Assembly: GCA_030635045.1 (NCBI GenBank)
Contig: DAOVZP010000125.1
Coordinates: forward strand, 1-5,756
Length of the DNA: 5,756 nucleotides
Direction of reading: 5' to 3'
From: Bacteroidota bacterium
GTDB taxonomy: Bacteria > Bacteroidota > Bacteroidia > Bacteroidales > B18-G4
Below the pieces are notes generated by a model. The model did not search any database and was not told where the DNA came from. It was given only the letters and a program-made list of their open reading frames with translations. How positions within the stretch are numbered: the first letter of the stretch is position 1; the number at the start of each line of letters is the position of its first letter. The position numbers were made by a program, and so were the translations under genes. Of the stretch, positions 1 through 5,756 are shown piece by piece.

Positions 1-71
1 CCGTACCAGTTTGAATCCCATCCTTTGATGATTCCCAGACGATTTGCTATCGGATTTGCTTTTTGTCCCAT
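1..71 (-). CDS. rpsC: 30S ribosomal protein S3, N-terminal start (partial)
   Basis: The first 23 codons of rpsC are present and the rest lies beyond the low-coordinate edge. Starting at the ATG (69-71), the reading is MGQKANPIANRLGIIKGWDS followed by NWY, which matches the N-terminus of S3, with the GWDSNWY(G/A) pattern of Bacteroidota. S3 is a KH-domain protein at the mRNA entry side of the 30S head, forming part of the mRNA helicase site with S4 and S5. The start is eight bases after the rplV stop, with agatatag in between and no Shine-Dalgarno site. Gene order rplV-rpsC agrees with the S10 operon of most bacteria. The KH domain and everything after it are not visible here. Confidence 0.93.
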   Translation of the reverse strand, partial: MGQKANPIANRLGIIKGWDSNWY

Positions 72-79
72 CTATATCT

Positions 80-487
80 TTATGATTCGTTTGTATTAAC
101 ACTATCAAGCACTACTGTGACGTGATTTGATCTTTTTCTGATCCGGTGTGCTCTTCCCTGGGGGGCTGTCTGCAGCCTTTTCAGCATCCTTGCACTGTCA
201 ACAAAGATCTCTTTGACATACAGGTTGCTTTCTTCGATCCTGACACTCTCATTCTTAGCTTGCCAGTTGGCAATAGCCGAACGCAACAGTTTATGTACAG
301 TGTTAGAAGCGTCCTTGGGTGAATGTTCAAGTACACTGAGTGCAGACATTACATCCATTCCCCTGACCAGGTCGGCTACCAGCCTCATTTTTCTTGGAGA
401 TGTAGGGCAATTATTCAGCTTGGCAAAATACTGGCTTTTCCTGGCTTCTTTTAATTGCTCAGCACGATTTCTTTTTCTGGCTCCCAT
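80..487 (-). CDS. rplV: 50S ribosomal protein L22
   Basis: L22 (uL22) contacts all 23S rRNA domains, and its beta-hairpin forms, with L4, the constriction of the exit tunnel. The core runs from [20 protein letters not shown] (20-39) through [14 protein letters not shown] and the hairpin (about 93-126, [10 protein letters not shown], then [18 protein letters not shown]) to [10 protein letters not shown]. At 135 residues it exceeds the roughly 110 of E. coli, because of a basic N-terminal extension of about 18 residues ([18 protein letters not shown]) and a short polar tail (VNTNES); both are usual in Bacteroidota. The hairpin tip reads KRLQTAPQ, whereas relatives I recall have KR(L/M)RPAPQ, so two tip residues differ. 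ATG at 485-487 was chosen because it begins the MGARK sequence conserved in the phylum. It lies 25 bases after rpsS and 8 bases before rpsC. Confidence 0.97.
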   Translation of the reverse strand: MGARKRNRAEQLKEARKSQYFAKLNNCPTSPRKMRLVADLVRGMDVMSALSVLEHSPKDASNTVHKLLRSAIANWQAKNESVRIEESNLYVKEIFVDSARMLKRLQTAPQGRAHRIRKRSNHVTVVLDSVNTNES

Positions 488-512
488 TATGCTTATCTTT
501 AATATTTTCTAA

Positions 513-791
513 TTATCTTCTGCCTTTATCCTTGTTTCCGGCATGTCCCCTGAACTGGCGGGTGGGGGCAAACTCCCCGAGCTTATGGCCTACCATGTTC
601 TCGGTAATATAAACCGGGATGAATTTGTTCCCGTTATGGACTGCAATTGTGAGTCCGACAAAGTCGGGAGAGATCATTGATGCCCTTGACCAGGTTTTGA
701 TCACTGACTTCTTTTTGCTCTCAGCCTGGTTCAGAACTTTCTTTTCCAGTTTGTAATGTATATAGGGTCCTTTTTTCAGCGAACGACTCAT
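513..791 (-). CDS. rpsS: 30S ribosomal protein S19
   Basis: The 92-residue product is S19 (uS19), a 30S head protein that pairs with S13 near the A site and contacts the 50S subunit through bridge B1. It begins [19 protein letters not shown] and contains [20 protein letters not shown] (33-52), [20 protein letters not shown] (53-72) and [20 protein letters not shown] (73-92), all diagnostic for the family. Length and motifs are normal. The ATG is 16 bases after rplB, and the sequence before it (aattaatatcatcacgct) has no purine-rich Shine-Dalgarno core. The gap to rplV is 25 bases, the longest in the window. Confidence 0.97.
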   Translation of the reverse strand: MSRSLKKGPYIHYKLEKKVLNQAESKKKSVIKTWSRASMISPDFVGLTIAVHNGNKFIPVYITENMVGHKLGEFAPTRQFRGHAGNKDKGRR

Positions 792-807
792 AGCGTGATG
801 ATATTAA

Positions 808-1632
808 TTATTTTTTACGTCTTTCAATAATATACTTGTTGGATTTCTTCTTTTTCGACCTGGTTTTATAACCTTTCGCAGGCAATCCTTTCCTCGACCT
901 CGGGTGTCCACCGGAAGCCCTTCCTTCGCCACCGCCCATGGGGTGGTCAACAGGGTTCATGGCAACGCCACGGGTTCTTGGACGGCGTCCAAGCCAACGT
1001 GAGCGGCCTGCTTTACCTGATTTCTCAAGCTGGTGGTCAACATTGGAAACCATCCCAATGGTTGCCCTGCAACTCTGAAGGATCATCCTTGTTTCCCCGG
1101 ATGGAAGCTTGATCACTGCAAACTTGCCTTCACGGGTCATGAACTGGGCATATGATCCGGCACTGCGTGCAAGCTTTGCACCCTGGCCCGGCCTGAGCTC
1201 AATATTGTGAATGATAGTCCCGAAGGGGATCTCACTGAGGTACATTGTATTGCCAATATTTGGCGACACACCTTTGCCTGAAAGGACTTCCTGTCCTACT
1301 TCAAGCCCATGCGGTGCAACGATATACCTTTTCTCCCCATCCTTATAATACAGCAGGGCGATCCTGGCAGTACGGTTAGGATCATACTCTATTGATTTCA
1401 CGGTTGCCGGAATATTTTCCTTTTCCCTTTTGAAATCAATGATCCTGTAGCGCTGCTTGTGGCCTCCCCCTCTGTAGCGGACAGTCATTTTACCTTCACT
1501 ATTCCTACCACCGCTTTTTTTCATCGGAGCCAAAAGGCTTTTTTCCGGTGCGGAAGCAGTGATGTCGTCAAATGCGCTGATGATCTTGAAGCGCTGACTC
1601 GGTGTCGTTGGTTTGTATTTCTTTAAAGCCAT
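808..1632 (-). CDS. rplB: 50S ribosomal protein L2
   Basis: At 274 residues this is full-length L2 (uL2), a highly conserved 50S protein that binds 23S rRNA, takes part in subunit joining and lies close to the peptidyl-transferase centre. Visible motifs are [15 protein letters not shown] at the N-terminus, [19 protein letters not shown] in the OB-like RNA-binding domain, [17 protein letters not shown] in the SH3-like domain, and [17 protein letters not shown] near the C-terminus, followed by a very basic tail ending IIERRKK. His230 (in VDHP) matches the E. coli His229 reported as functionally important. The second His of the E. coli HPHGGG sequence is Met232 here, a form I recall as common in Bacteroidota. 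The ATG is only four bases after the rplW stop, so the two are likely translated in a coupled way. Confidence 0.98.
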   Translation of the reverse strand: MALKKYKPTTPSQRFKIISAFDDITASAPEKSLLAPMKKSGGRNSEGKMTVRYRGGGHKQRYRIIDFKREKENIPATVKSIEYDPNRTARIALLYYKDGEKRYIVAPHGLEVGQEVLSGKGVSPNIGNTMYLSEIPFGTIIHNIELRPGQGAKLARSAGSYAQFMTREGKFAVIKLPSGETRMILQSCRATIGMVSNVDHQLEKSGKAGRSRWLGRRPRTRGVAMNPVDHPMGGGEGRASGGHPRSRKGLPAKGYKTRSKKKKSNKYIIERRKK

Positions 1633-1636
1633 CTAT

Positions 1637-1927
1637 CTAAATATTGCTGTAAAAATCAATTGTTTCACCTTCGGCTACTGTGATAATAGCCTTCTTAAAG
1701 GATGCTGTTTTACCGCTAATGACCCCGGTCTTGGTAAACCTTGATTTGGTTTTACCCCTGTAGGTCATCGTGTTCACAGAAACCACATCCACCCCATAAA
1801 GCTCTTCAATAGCCTTCTTGATCTGGAGTTTATTGGCTTTCCTGTTCACGATAAAACCGTAACGGTTGAGGCTTTCACCCATTGCCGTCATCTTTTCCGT
1901 GATTACCGGTTTTATAATGATATCCAT
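1637..1927 (-). CDS. rplW: 50S ribosomal protein L23
   Basis: This 96-residue protein is L23 (uL23), which sits at the exit of the peptide tunnel and is the docking site for trigger factor and signal recognition particle. It begins MDIIIKPVITEKM; Glu11 in the TEK motif corresponds to the E. coli Glu18 needed for trigger-factor binding. ANKLQIKKAIEELYGVDVVS (31-50) and VNTMTYRGKTKSR (51-63) form the conserved core, and the end TIDFYSNI is typical of Bacteroidota. The tunnel-facing loop between GK and FKKA (about residues 60-77) is about four residues longer than in E. coli by hand alignment. The ATG follows rplD by 18 bases (upstream context aaaagagca) and the TAG stop is four bases before rplB. 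Confidence 0.96.
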   Translation of the reverse strand: MDIIIKPVITEKMTAMGESLNRYGFIVNRKANKLQIKKAIEELYGVDVVSVNTMTYRGKTKSRFTKTGVISGKTASFKKAIITVAEGETIDFYSNI

Positions 1928-1945
1928 TGCTCTTTTATATTATGA

Positions 1946-2572
1946 TTATGCTAAAATCTTTTCAATCTCTTTAATTGAGCTTTCAGCGATCAACAACTTA
2001 TTGGCATGCAGAATGTCATAAGTATTCAGATTGTTTGCATTGATCACTTTGGCTGTTTGAATGTTCCTTGCCGAAAGCAAGATGTTTTCATCTGTTTCGG
2101 GAAGTACAAGCAGGGTTTTTTGATCCGTAAGGTCAAAATGTCCCAGCAGTTCAAGGAAGTTCTTTGTTTTGGGTTCATTAAAGCTGAAATCCTCAACAAT
2201 AAGCACTTCTTTGTCTTTTATCTTATAGGTCAGGGCAGAGCGACGGGCAAGTTTCTTAACCTTTTTATTCAGTTTGAAACCATAATCCCTTGGATGAGGG
2301 CCAAATACCCTTCCACCACCACGGAAGATAGGATTTTTGATATCCCCGACACGTGCAGCCCCGCTGCCTTTCTGGCGTCTCAGCTTGCGCCTGCTGCCTT
2401 TTATGGCATTTCTTTCTTTACTGCTGTGGGTTCCCTGTCGGCGGTTGGCCATGATCTGCCTGGTATCCAGCCAGATAGCATGATCATTAGGCTCTATCTC
2501 AAAGATCGCCTTGTCCAGCTTAACCTTACGGGTACTTTTTTCCCCGTTTGATTTATATATTACTAACTCCAT
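1946..2572 (-). CDS. rplD: 50S ribosomal protein L4
   Basis: The 208-residue product is L4 (uL4), a 23S rRNA domain I binder whose extended loop lines the nascent-peptide exit tunnel. The loop is visible from about residue 44 to 97: [16 protein letters not shown], then [20 protein letters not shown], then [13 protein letters not shown]. Lys68 in RRQKGSG corresponds to E. coli Lys63 at the tunnel constriction and is kept. The C-terminal globular part has [11 protein letters not shown] and ends IKEIEKILA. The ATG (2570-2572) lies inside the last codons of rplC, so the start is probably served by ribosomes finishing rplC. In E. coli, L4 also represses its own operon by acting on the S10 leader; no such leader can fit in the 23 bases before rpsJ here, so that control is not expected in the same form. 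Confidence 0.97.
   Translation of the reverse strand: MELVIYKSNGEKSTRKVKLDKAIFEIEPNDHAIWLDTRQIMANRRQGTHSSKERNAIKGSRRKLRRQKGSGAARVGDIKNPIFRGGGRVFGPHPRDYGFKLNKKVKKLARRSALTYKIKDKEVLIVEDFSFNEPKTKNFLELLGHFDLTDQKTLLVLPETDENILLSARNIQTAKVINANNLNTYDILHANKLLIAESSIKEIEKILA
2563..2572 (-). other. rplC/rplD stop-start overlap (translational coupling site)
   Basis: On the minus strand the ten bases ATGGAGTTAG contain both the rplD ATG (first three bases) and the rplC TAG stop (last three), read in different frames. The rplD start therefore lies inside the rplC coding end. This is the only overlap among the genes here. A terminating ribosome would be placed over the rplD start, so re-initiation or short back-scanning is the probable way rplD is translated; this is inference from the geometry. 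Confidence 0.85.
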
Positions 2573-3192
2573 CTTTCAACAATTACATATGAACCATTGG
2601 GGCCCGGAACGGCACCCTTAACTAAGATCAGGTTTTTCTCAGGTACGATCTTTACAACCTGCAGGTTGATGAGCTTTACCCTGTCACCACCGGTACGTCC
2701 ACCCATGCGCATTCCCTTAAATACCCTGGAGGGGTACGAGGAGGCGCCGATAGAACCCGGAGCACGCAGCCTGTTATGCTGCCCGTGGGTCGCATCATTT
2801 ACACCCTTGAAACCATGACGTTTCACAACGCCCTGGAAACCTTTACCTTTTGAGTAGCCTACAACATCAATAAATTCGCCTTCTTCGAAGATATCGACAG
2901 TAAGTACATCACCGTATTTCTTTTGATGACCTGTTTCAAACCTGGTGAACTCCGTGACGACCTTTTTAGGGCTTACACCGGCTTTTGCAAAGTGTCCCTT
3001 AAGGGCAGCGGTAGTATGCTTGTCCTTCTTGTCATCATAGGCTATCTGAATTGCATCATAGCCATCAATGTCTTTTGTCTTCACCTGGGTAACAACACAC
3101 GGACCTGCCTCTATTACAGTGCAGGGTATGTTTTTTCCGGCATCGTTAAAGATGCTGGTCATCCCGATTTTTTTACCAATTATTCCTGACAT
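2563..3192 (-). CDS. rplC: 50S ribosomal protein L3
   Basis: L3 is an early-assembly 50S protein that binds 23S rRNA domain VI; its long tip reaches toward the peptidyl-transferase centre. I chose the ATG at 3190-3192, giving 209 residues that begin [15 protein letters not shown], the conserved L3 N-terminus. A GTG at 3243 in the same frame would add 17 residues unlike L3 and overlap rpsJ. Family motifs include [14 protein letters not shown] at about 115-128, [15 protein letters not shown] at 135-149, [17 protein letters not shown] at 156-172 and the closing [14 protein letters not shown]. At the tip, residue 150 is Ala (GSIGASSYP), where E. coli has the glutamine methylated by PrmB. The 3' end overlaps the start of rplD by 10 bases in another frame, which suggests translational coupling. 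Confidence 0.97.
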   Translation of the reverse strand: MSGIIGKKIGMTSIFNDAGKNIPCTVIEAGPCVVTQVKTKDIDGYDAIQIAYDDKKDKHTTAALKGHFAKAGVSPKKVVTEFTRFETGHQKKYGDVLTVDIFEEGEFIDVVGYSKGKGFQGVVKRHGFKGVNDATHGQHNRLRAPGSIGASSYPSRVFKGMRMGGRTGGDRVKLINLQVVKIVPEKNLILVKGAVPGPNGSYVIVERWS

Positions 3193-3214
3193 TATTCTAT
3201 CGTTTAAAACTTTA

Positions 3215-3520
3215 TCACACTTTGATCTCAACTTCAACACCACTGGGAAGTTCCAGTTTCATCAAGGCATCGATCGTTTTACTTGTGGTGCTGTAAATGT
3301 CCAACAGTCTTTTATATGAACAGAGCTGAAACTGCTCTCTTGCTTTCTTGTTCACAAAAGTGGACTTGTTCACAGTAAAGATCTGTTTGTTTGTAGGCAA
3401 GGGGATAGGTCCGCTAACCACAGCTCCAGTGGACTTTACAGTTTTTACGATCTTCTCGGCTGACTTGTCAACCAAATTGTAATCGTACGATTTTAACTTA
3501 ATTCTGATCCTCTGACTCAC
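3215..3520 (-). CDS. rpsJ: 30S ribosomal protein S10 (NusE)
   Basis: The 101-residue product is S10, a 30S head protein that in many bacteria also acts as NusE, binding NusB in transcription antitermination and NusG in coupling transcription to translation. The family pattern is clear: [20 protein letters not shown] at the N-terminus, the GPIPLPT loop at residues 37-43, a VNKKAREQF segment of the long ribosome-penetrating loop, and the [20 protein letters not shown] end. Length equals the usual 100-103 residues. The start is GTG (3518-3520), not ATG. It is forced, because an in-frame TAG lies at 3527-3529, only two codons upstream, and the next in-frame ATG is near residue 87. The gene begins 23 bases after fusA, with no tuf gene between, and ends 22 bases before rplC. 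Confidence 0.97.
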   Translation of the reverse strand: MSQRIRIKLKSYDYNLVDKSAEKIVKTVKSTGAVVSGPIPLPTNKQIFTVNKSTFVNKKAREQFQLCSYKRLLDIYSTTSKTIDALMKLELPSGVEVEIKV

Positions 3521-3543
3521 GATTTTCTATATTTAAGATCTTA
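3521..3543 (-). other. Junction between str block (fusA) and S10 block (rpsJ)
   Basis: Only 23 bases separate the fusA TAA from the rpsJ GTG. The stretch is A/T-rich and includes a ten-base palindrome TAAGATCTTA (3534-3543) but no G/C-rich hairpin with a T run, so no terminator is indicated. It is also too short for a separate promoter plus an E. coli-type S10 leader, which is well over 100 bases. I infer that transcription runs straight through from fusA into rpsJ. Confidence 0.7.
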
Positions 3544-5649
3544 TTAATAATTTACTACGTATCCTTTTACTTTAAACAGTACATCCTCAAGGATGTCTTT
3601 TGGTAACTCAGCATAATGAGAAAATTCAAGGTTTGCGTTTCCACGCCCAGATGTAAGTGTACGTAAAGTGGTTACATACCCGAACATTTCGGCCAGTGGA
3701 GCCTTTGCACGAATTTCCTGCAGACGGCTTACTGTAGATATCCCTTCCAGCTGCCCCCTTCTCTTGTTCATGTCGCTGCTGACCTCTCCAACATAAACAT
3801 CAGGAGTGGTGATCACAACCTGCATGATGGGTTCCCGTAATACAGGGCCTGCTTTTTTACATGCTTCCCTGAAAGCCATTCCGGCAGCAGCTTCAAATGA
3901 TAATGCATCTGAATCGACAGGGTGCTGGCTGCCATCAATGAGCCTTACCCTGAGGTTTTCCAGCTGGAAACCGGCCAATACGCCATTCATCATAGCTGAT
4001 TTAAAGCCTTTTTCAACAGCGTGGATATATTCCCTTGGTATCGCCCCTCCCGTGATGCCGTCGATGAACTGTAAGCCACGGACGCCATCTTCTGCAGGGC
4101 CGATCTCAACAGTGATATCGGCAAACCTGCCTTTACCACCGGTTTGTTTTTTATAGATCTCGCGATGAACAATGGTTTTGCTGACAGCTTCCTTATAAGC
4201 TACCTGCGGTGTTCCTTTGTTACAATCAATGCTAAATTCCCTTTTTAACCTGTCGGTGAGAATGTCAAGATGAAGTTCGCCCATACCGCTGATGATGGTC
4301 TGCCCTGTTTCGTCGTCAGTCCTGATAATGAATGTCGGGTCTTCCTCAGAAAGCTTTCTCAAACCAACATGCAGTTTGTCAACATCATCCTGAAATTTCG
4401 GCTCTACGGCCATGCTGATAACAGGCTCCGGGAATTTAATGTTTTCGAGCAGGAGGGGGTGCTTGATATCGGTCAGTGAGTCTCCGGTACGGATCACTTT
4501 GAAGCCAACAGCTACTCCGATCTCACCTGCATAAATATTTTCTACGGGATTGCGTTTATTAGCATGCATTTGCAATATGCGTGCAATCCTTTCTTTTTTA
4601 TTGGTGTTCACATTGAGAACAGCAGATCCTGCTTTCAGGCTGCCGGAATATACCCTGAAGTAGGCAATTCGTCCGACAAAAGGATCAGTGGCAATTTTAA
4701 AGGCAAGCGCTGAGAAGGGTTCTTCTACAGATGCGCTCCTGGTTTCTTCTTTTTGGGTAAATGGATTTTCTCCGATAACAGGAGGGATATCGAGCGGAGA
4801 GGGAAGGTAATGGATAATGGCATCGATAAGTTTTTGAACACCCTTATTTTTGAATGCAGATCCACAAAATACCGGGGTGATCTTTAGCTCTATTGTTGCC
4901 TTGCGAACAGAATCGATTAGTTCTTCTTTAGAAATACTGTCGGGTGATTCCAGGTACTTATCCAGCAATGCTTCATTGTCTTCGGCCGCGCCTTCGATGA
5001 TCTCTGCCCTGTATTTCGCAACGGTTTCTTTCAGGTCTTCAGGGATTGGGATCTCTGTGTATTTAACACCAAAGTCTTCTTCATCCCAGCTGTAGGCTTT
5101 ATTTTCTACCAGGTCGACAAGCCCTGTGAATTCATCTTCTTCTCCGATGGGGATCTGCATGATCACCGGCTTGGCACCCAATTTTTCTTTGATCTGGCTT
5201 ACAACACTGTAAAAGTCGGCTCCTGCACGGTCCATTTTATTTACAAAGCTGATCCGGGGCACATTATATTTATCGGCCTGGCGCCAAACGGTTTCTGATT
5301 GTGGTTCTACACCTCCAACGGCGCAGAAAAGTGCAACAGCACCATCAAGTACACGGAGTGAACGCTCTACCTCAACGGTAAAGTCGACATGCCCCGGGGT
5401 ATCGATAATGTTGATGCGATATTTTTGTTCGTCAGTGGTCCAGTATACTGTTGTGGCTGCAGAAGTGATGGTGATGCCCCTTTCCTGTTCCTGGGCCATC
5501 CAGTCCATCGTTGCTGTGCCTTCGTGTACCTCGCCAACCTTATAATTGATACCGGTATAATACAATACACGCTCCGTTGTTGTGGTTTTACCCGCATCAA
5601 TGTGAGCCATTATGCCAATGTTACGCGTGTATGTCAGATTTTCCGGCAT
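3544..5649 (-). CDS. fusA: Translation elongation factor G (EF-G)
   Basis: This 701-residue protein is a complete EF-G, the cytoplasmic GTPase that moves tRNAs and mRNA through the ribosome and, with RRF, splits ribosomes after termination. All G-domain motifs are intact: G1 AHIDAGKTT at residues 15-23, G2 RGITI at 57-61, G3 DTPGH at 83-87 with catalytic His87, G4 NKMD at 137-140 and G5 GSAFKNKG at 263-270. Domain II starts near 310, domain III carries GMGELHLDI at 455-463, domain IV spans roughly 480-605 with a conserved tip His576 in GSQHPVDS, and domain V follows with [10 protein letters not shown] and LAEMFGYVT. The ATG is 17 bases after rpsG and is preceded by an A-rich stretch (acaagtaaaaaag), with no Shine-Dalgarno site. 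The length is normal. Its place between rpsG and rpsJ marks it as the housekeeping EF-G; Bacteroidota often carry a second EF-G paralogue elsewhere. No frameshift or missing motif was seen. Confidence 0.98.
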   Translation of the reverse strand: MPENLTYTRNIGIMAHIDAGKTTTTERVLYYTGINYKVGEVHEGTATMDWMAQEQERGITITSAATTVYWTTDEQKYRINIIDTPGHVDFTVEVERSLRVLDGAVALFCAVGGVEPQSETVWRQADKYNVPRISFVNKMDRAGADFYSVVSQIKEKLGAKPVIMQIPIGEEDEFTGLVDLVENKAYSWDEEDFGVKYTEIPIPEDLKETVAKYRAEIIEGAAEDNEALLDKYLESPDSISKEELIDSVRKATIELKITPVFCGSAFKNKGVQKLIDAIIHYLPSPLDIPPVIGENPFTQKEETRSASVEEPFSALAFKIATDPFVGRIAYFRVYSGSLKAGSAVLNVNTNKKERIARILQMHANKRNPVENIYAGEIGVAVGFKVIRTGDSLTDIKHPLLLENIKFPEPVISMAVEPKFQDDVDKLHVGLRKLSEEDPTFIIRTDDETGQTIISGMGELHLDILTDRLKREFSIDCNKGTPQVAYKEAVSKTIVHREIYKKQTGGKGRFADITVEIGPAEDGVRGLQFIDGITGGAIPREYIHAVEKGFKSAMMNGVLAGFQLENLRVRLIDGSQHPVDSDALSFEAAAGMAFREACKKAGPVLREPIMQVVITTPDVYVGEVSSDMNKRRGQLEGISTVSRLQEIRAKAPLAEMFGYVTTLRTLTSGRGNANLEFSHYAELPKDILEDVLFKVKGYVVNY

Positions 5650-5666
5650 CTTTTTTACTTGTTCTA

Positions 5667-5756
5667 TTAGACCCTGAAATGACTGAAAGCCTTGTTGGCT
5701 TCGGCCATACGGTGTGTATCTTCTTTTTTCTTAAAAGCGGAACCTTCATCCTTGTA
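5667..5756 (-). CDS. rpsG: 30S ribosomal protein S7, C-terminal end (partial)
   Basis: Only the last 29 codons and the TAA stop (5667-5669) lie in the window; the rest of the gene is beyond the high-coordinate edge. The visible peptide runs [20 protein letters not shown] and ends NKAFSHFRV, which matches the C-terminus of bacterial S7, with the [10 protein letters not shown](S/A)HFR pattern typical of Bacteroidota. S7 binds the 3' major domain of 16S rRNA, starts assembly of the 30S head and touches mRNA and tRNA near the E site. The stop lies 17 bases before fusA, the standard str-operon order. The reading is too short for any comment on the rest of the protein, but the identity is well supported by the end sequence and by its place directly ahead of fusA. 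Confidence 0.93.
   Translation of the reverse strand, partial: YKDEGSAFKKKEDTHRMAEANKAFSHFRV

Noticed and set aside
196..218. Imperfect inverted repeat (CAAAG-atct-CTTTG with flanking TGTCA/ACA) inside rplV.
   Set aside because: It encodes the conserved [10 protein letters not shown] segment of L22, so protein constraint explains it. It is short, bulged and lacks a T run.
2006..2551. A 181-codon open frame on the plus strand, antisense to rplD.
   Set aside because: It lies wholly inside rplD on the other strand, its product resembles no family I know, and rplD is clearly the real gene. A long stop-free antisense frame can arise by chance from the codon bias of the conserved gene.
3193..3243. 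An alternative GTG start for rplC at 3243, adding 17 residues and overlapping rpsJ by 29 bases.
   Set aside because: The added residues ([17 protein letters not shown]) do not match L3, whose conserved start [12 protein letters not shown] begins at 3192.
3534..3543. Ten-base palindrome TAAGATCTTA right after the fusA stop.
   Set aside because: It is too short and A/T-rich to form a stable terminator or operator, and can arise by chance in A/T-rich spacer.
3806..4156. A 116-codon plus-strand open frame within fusA, with other smaller ones at 213-512, 2923-3189, 4270-4479 and 5389-5670.
   Set aside because: All are opposite intact, conserved genes and show no recognisable domain or start context, so they are treated as shadows.
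3990..4172. Minus-strand frames in a second frame of fusA (also 5367-5600).
   Set aside because: They overlap intact fusA in the wrong frame. EF-G is continuous through both regions, so they are not frameshift remnants or nested genes.
1..5756. Search for a new or accessory system (defence genes, mobile elements, inserted genes, CRISPR repeats, riboswitch).
   Set aside because: All gaps are 25 bases or less and each gene is a known core translation gene in the expected order, so there is no room for an unexplained element.

Overview
This window is an uninterrupted stretch of a bacterial ribosomal-protein/translation operon, with every gene on the minus strand. Read in the direction of transcription (from the high-coordinate end to the low end) it holds: the 3' end of rpsG (S7), fusA (EF-G), rpsJ (S10), rplC (L3), rplD (L4), rplW (L23), rplB (L2), rpsS (S19), rplV (L22) and the first codons of rpsC (S3). 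Eight genes are complete and the two at the edges are cut by the window. No RNA gene, mobile element, CRISPR array, terminator or convincing promoter was seen. Non-coding DNA is limited to gaps of 4 to 25 bases.

The protein sequences point to the phylum Bacteroidota (Bacteroidetes). The main signs are an S3 that begins MGQKANPIANRLGIIKGWDS, an S7 that ends KAFSHFRV, an L22 with the N-terminal MGARK extension and an [17 protein letters not shown] loop/strand, an L2 with HPMGGGEGR and an IIERRKK end, an L3 with GSIGASSYP at the tip loop, and an L23 ending TIDFYSNI. The A/T-rich sequences before the start codons, with no AGGAGG-like Shine-Dalgarno site, also fit this phylum. I cannot place it to family from the sequence alone.

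Layout: 5756-5667 is the rpsG tail and 5649-3544 is fusA, together the end of the 'str' block. 3520-1 is the 'S10' block from rpsJ into rpsC. The two blocks are joined by only 23 bases, with no tuf gene and no room for an E. coli-type S10 leader, so they probably form one transcription unit that starts outside the window. The products work together: S7, S10, S19 and S3 build the head of the 30S subunit, L2, L3, L4, L22 and L23 build the 50S peptidyl-transferase surroundings and exit tunnel, and EF-G drives translocation on the finished ribosome.

This is ordinary core-genome content. I found no new biological system. The points worth a second look are small: a forced GTG start for rpsJ, a 10-base rplC/rplD overlap, the lack of Shine-Dalgarno sites, the direct fusA-rpsJ junction, and a few lineage-type residue changes in L3, L2, L22 and L23.
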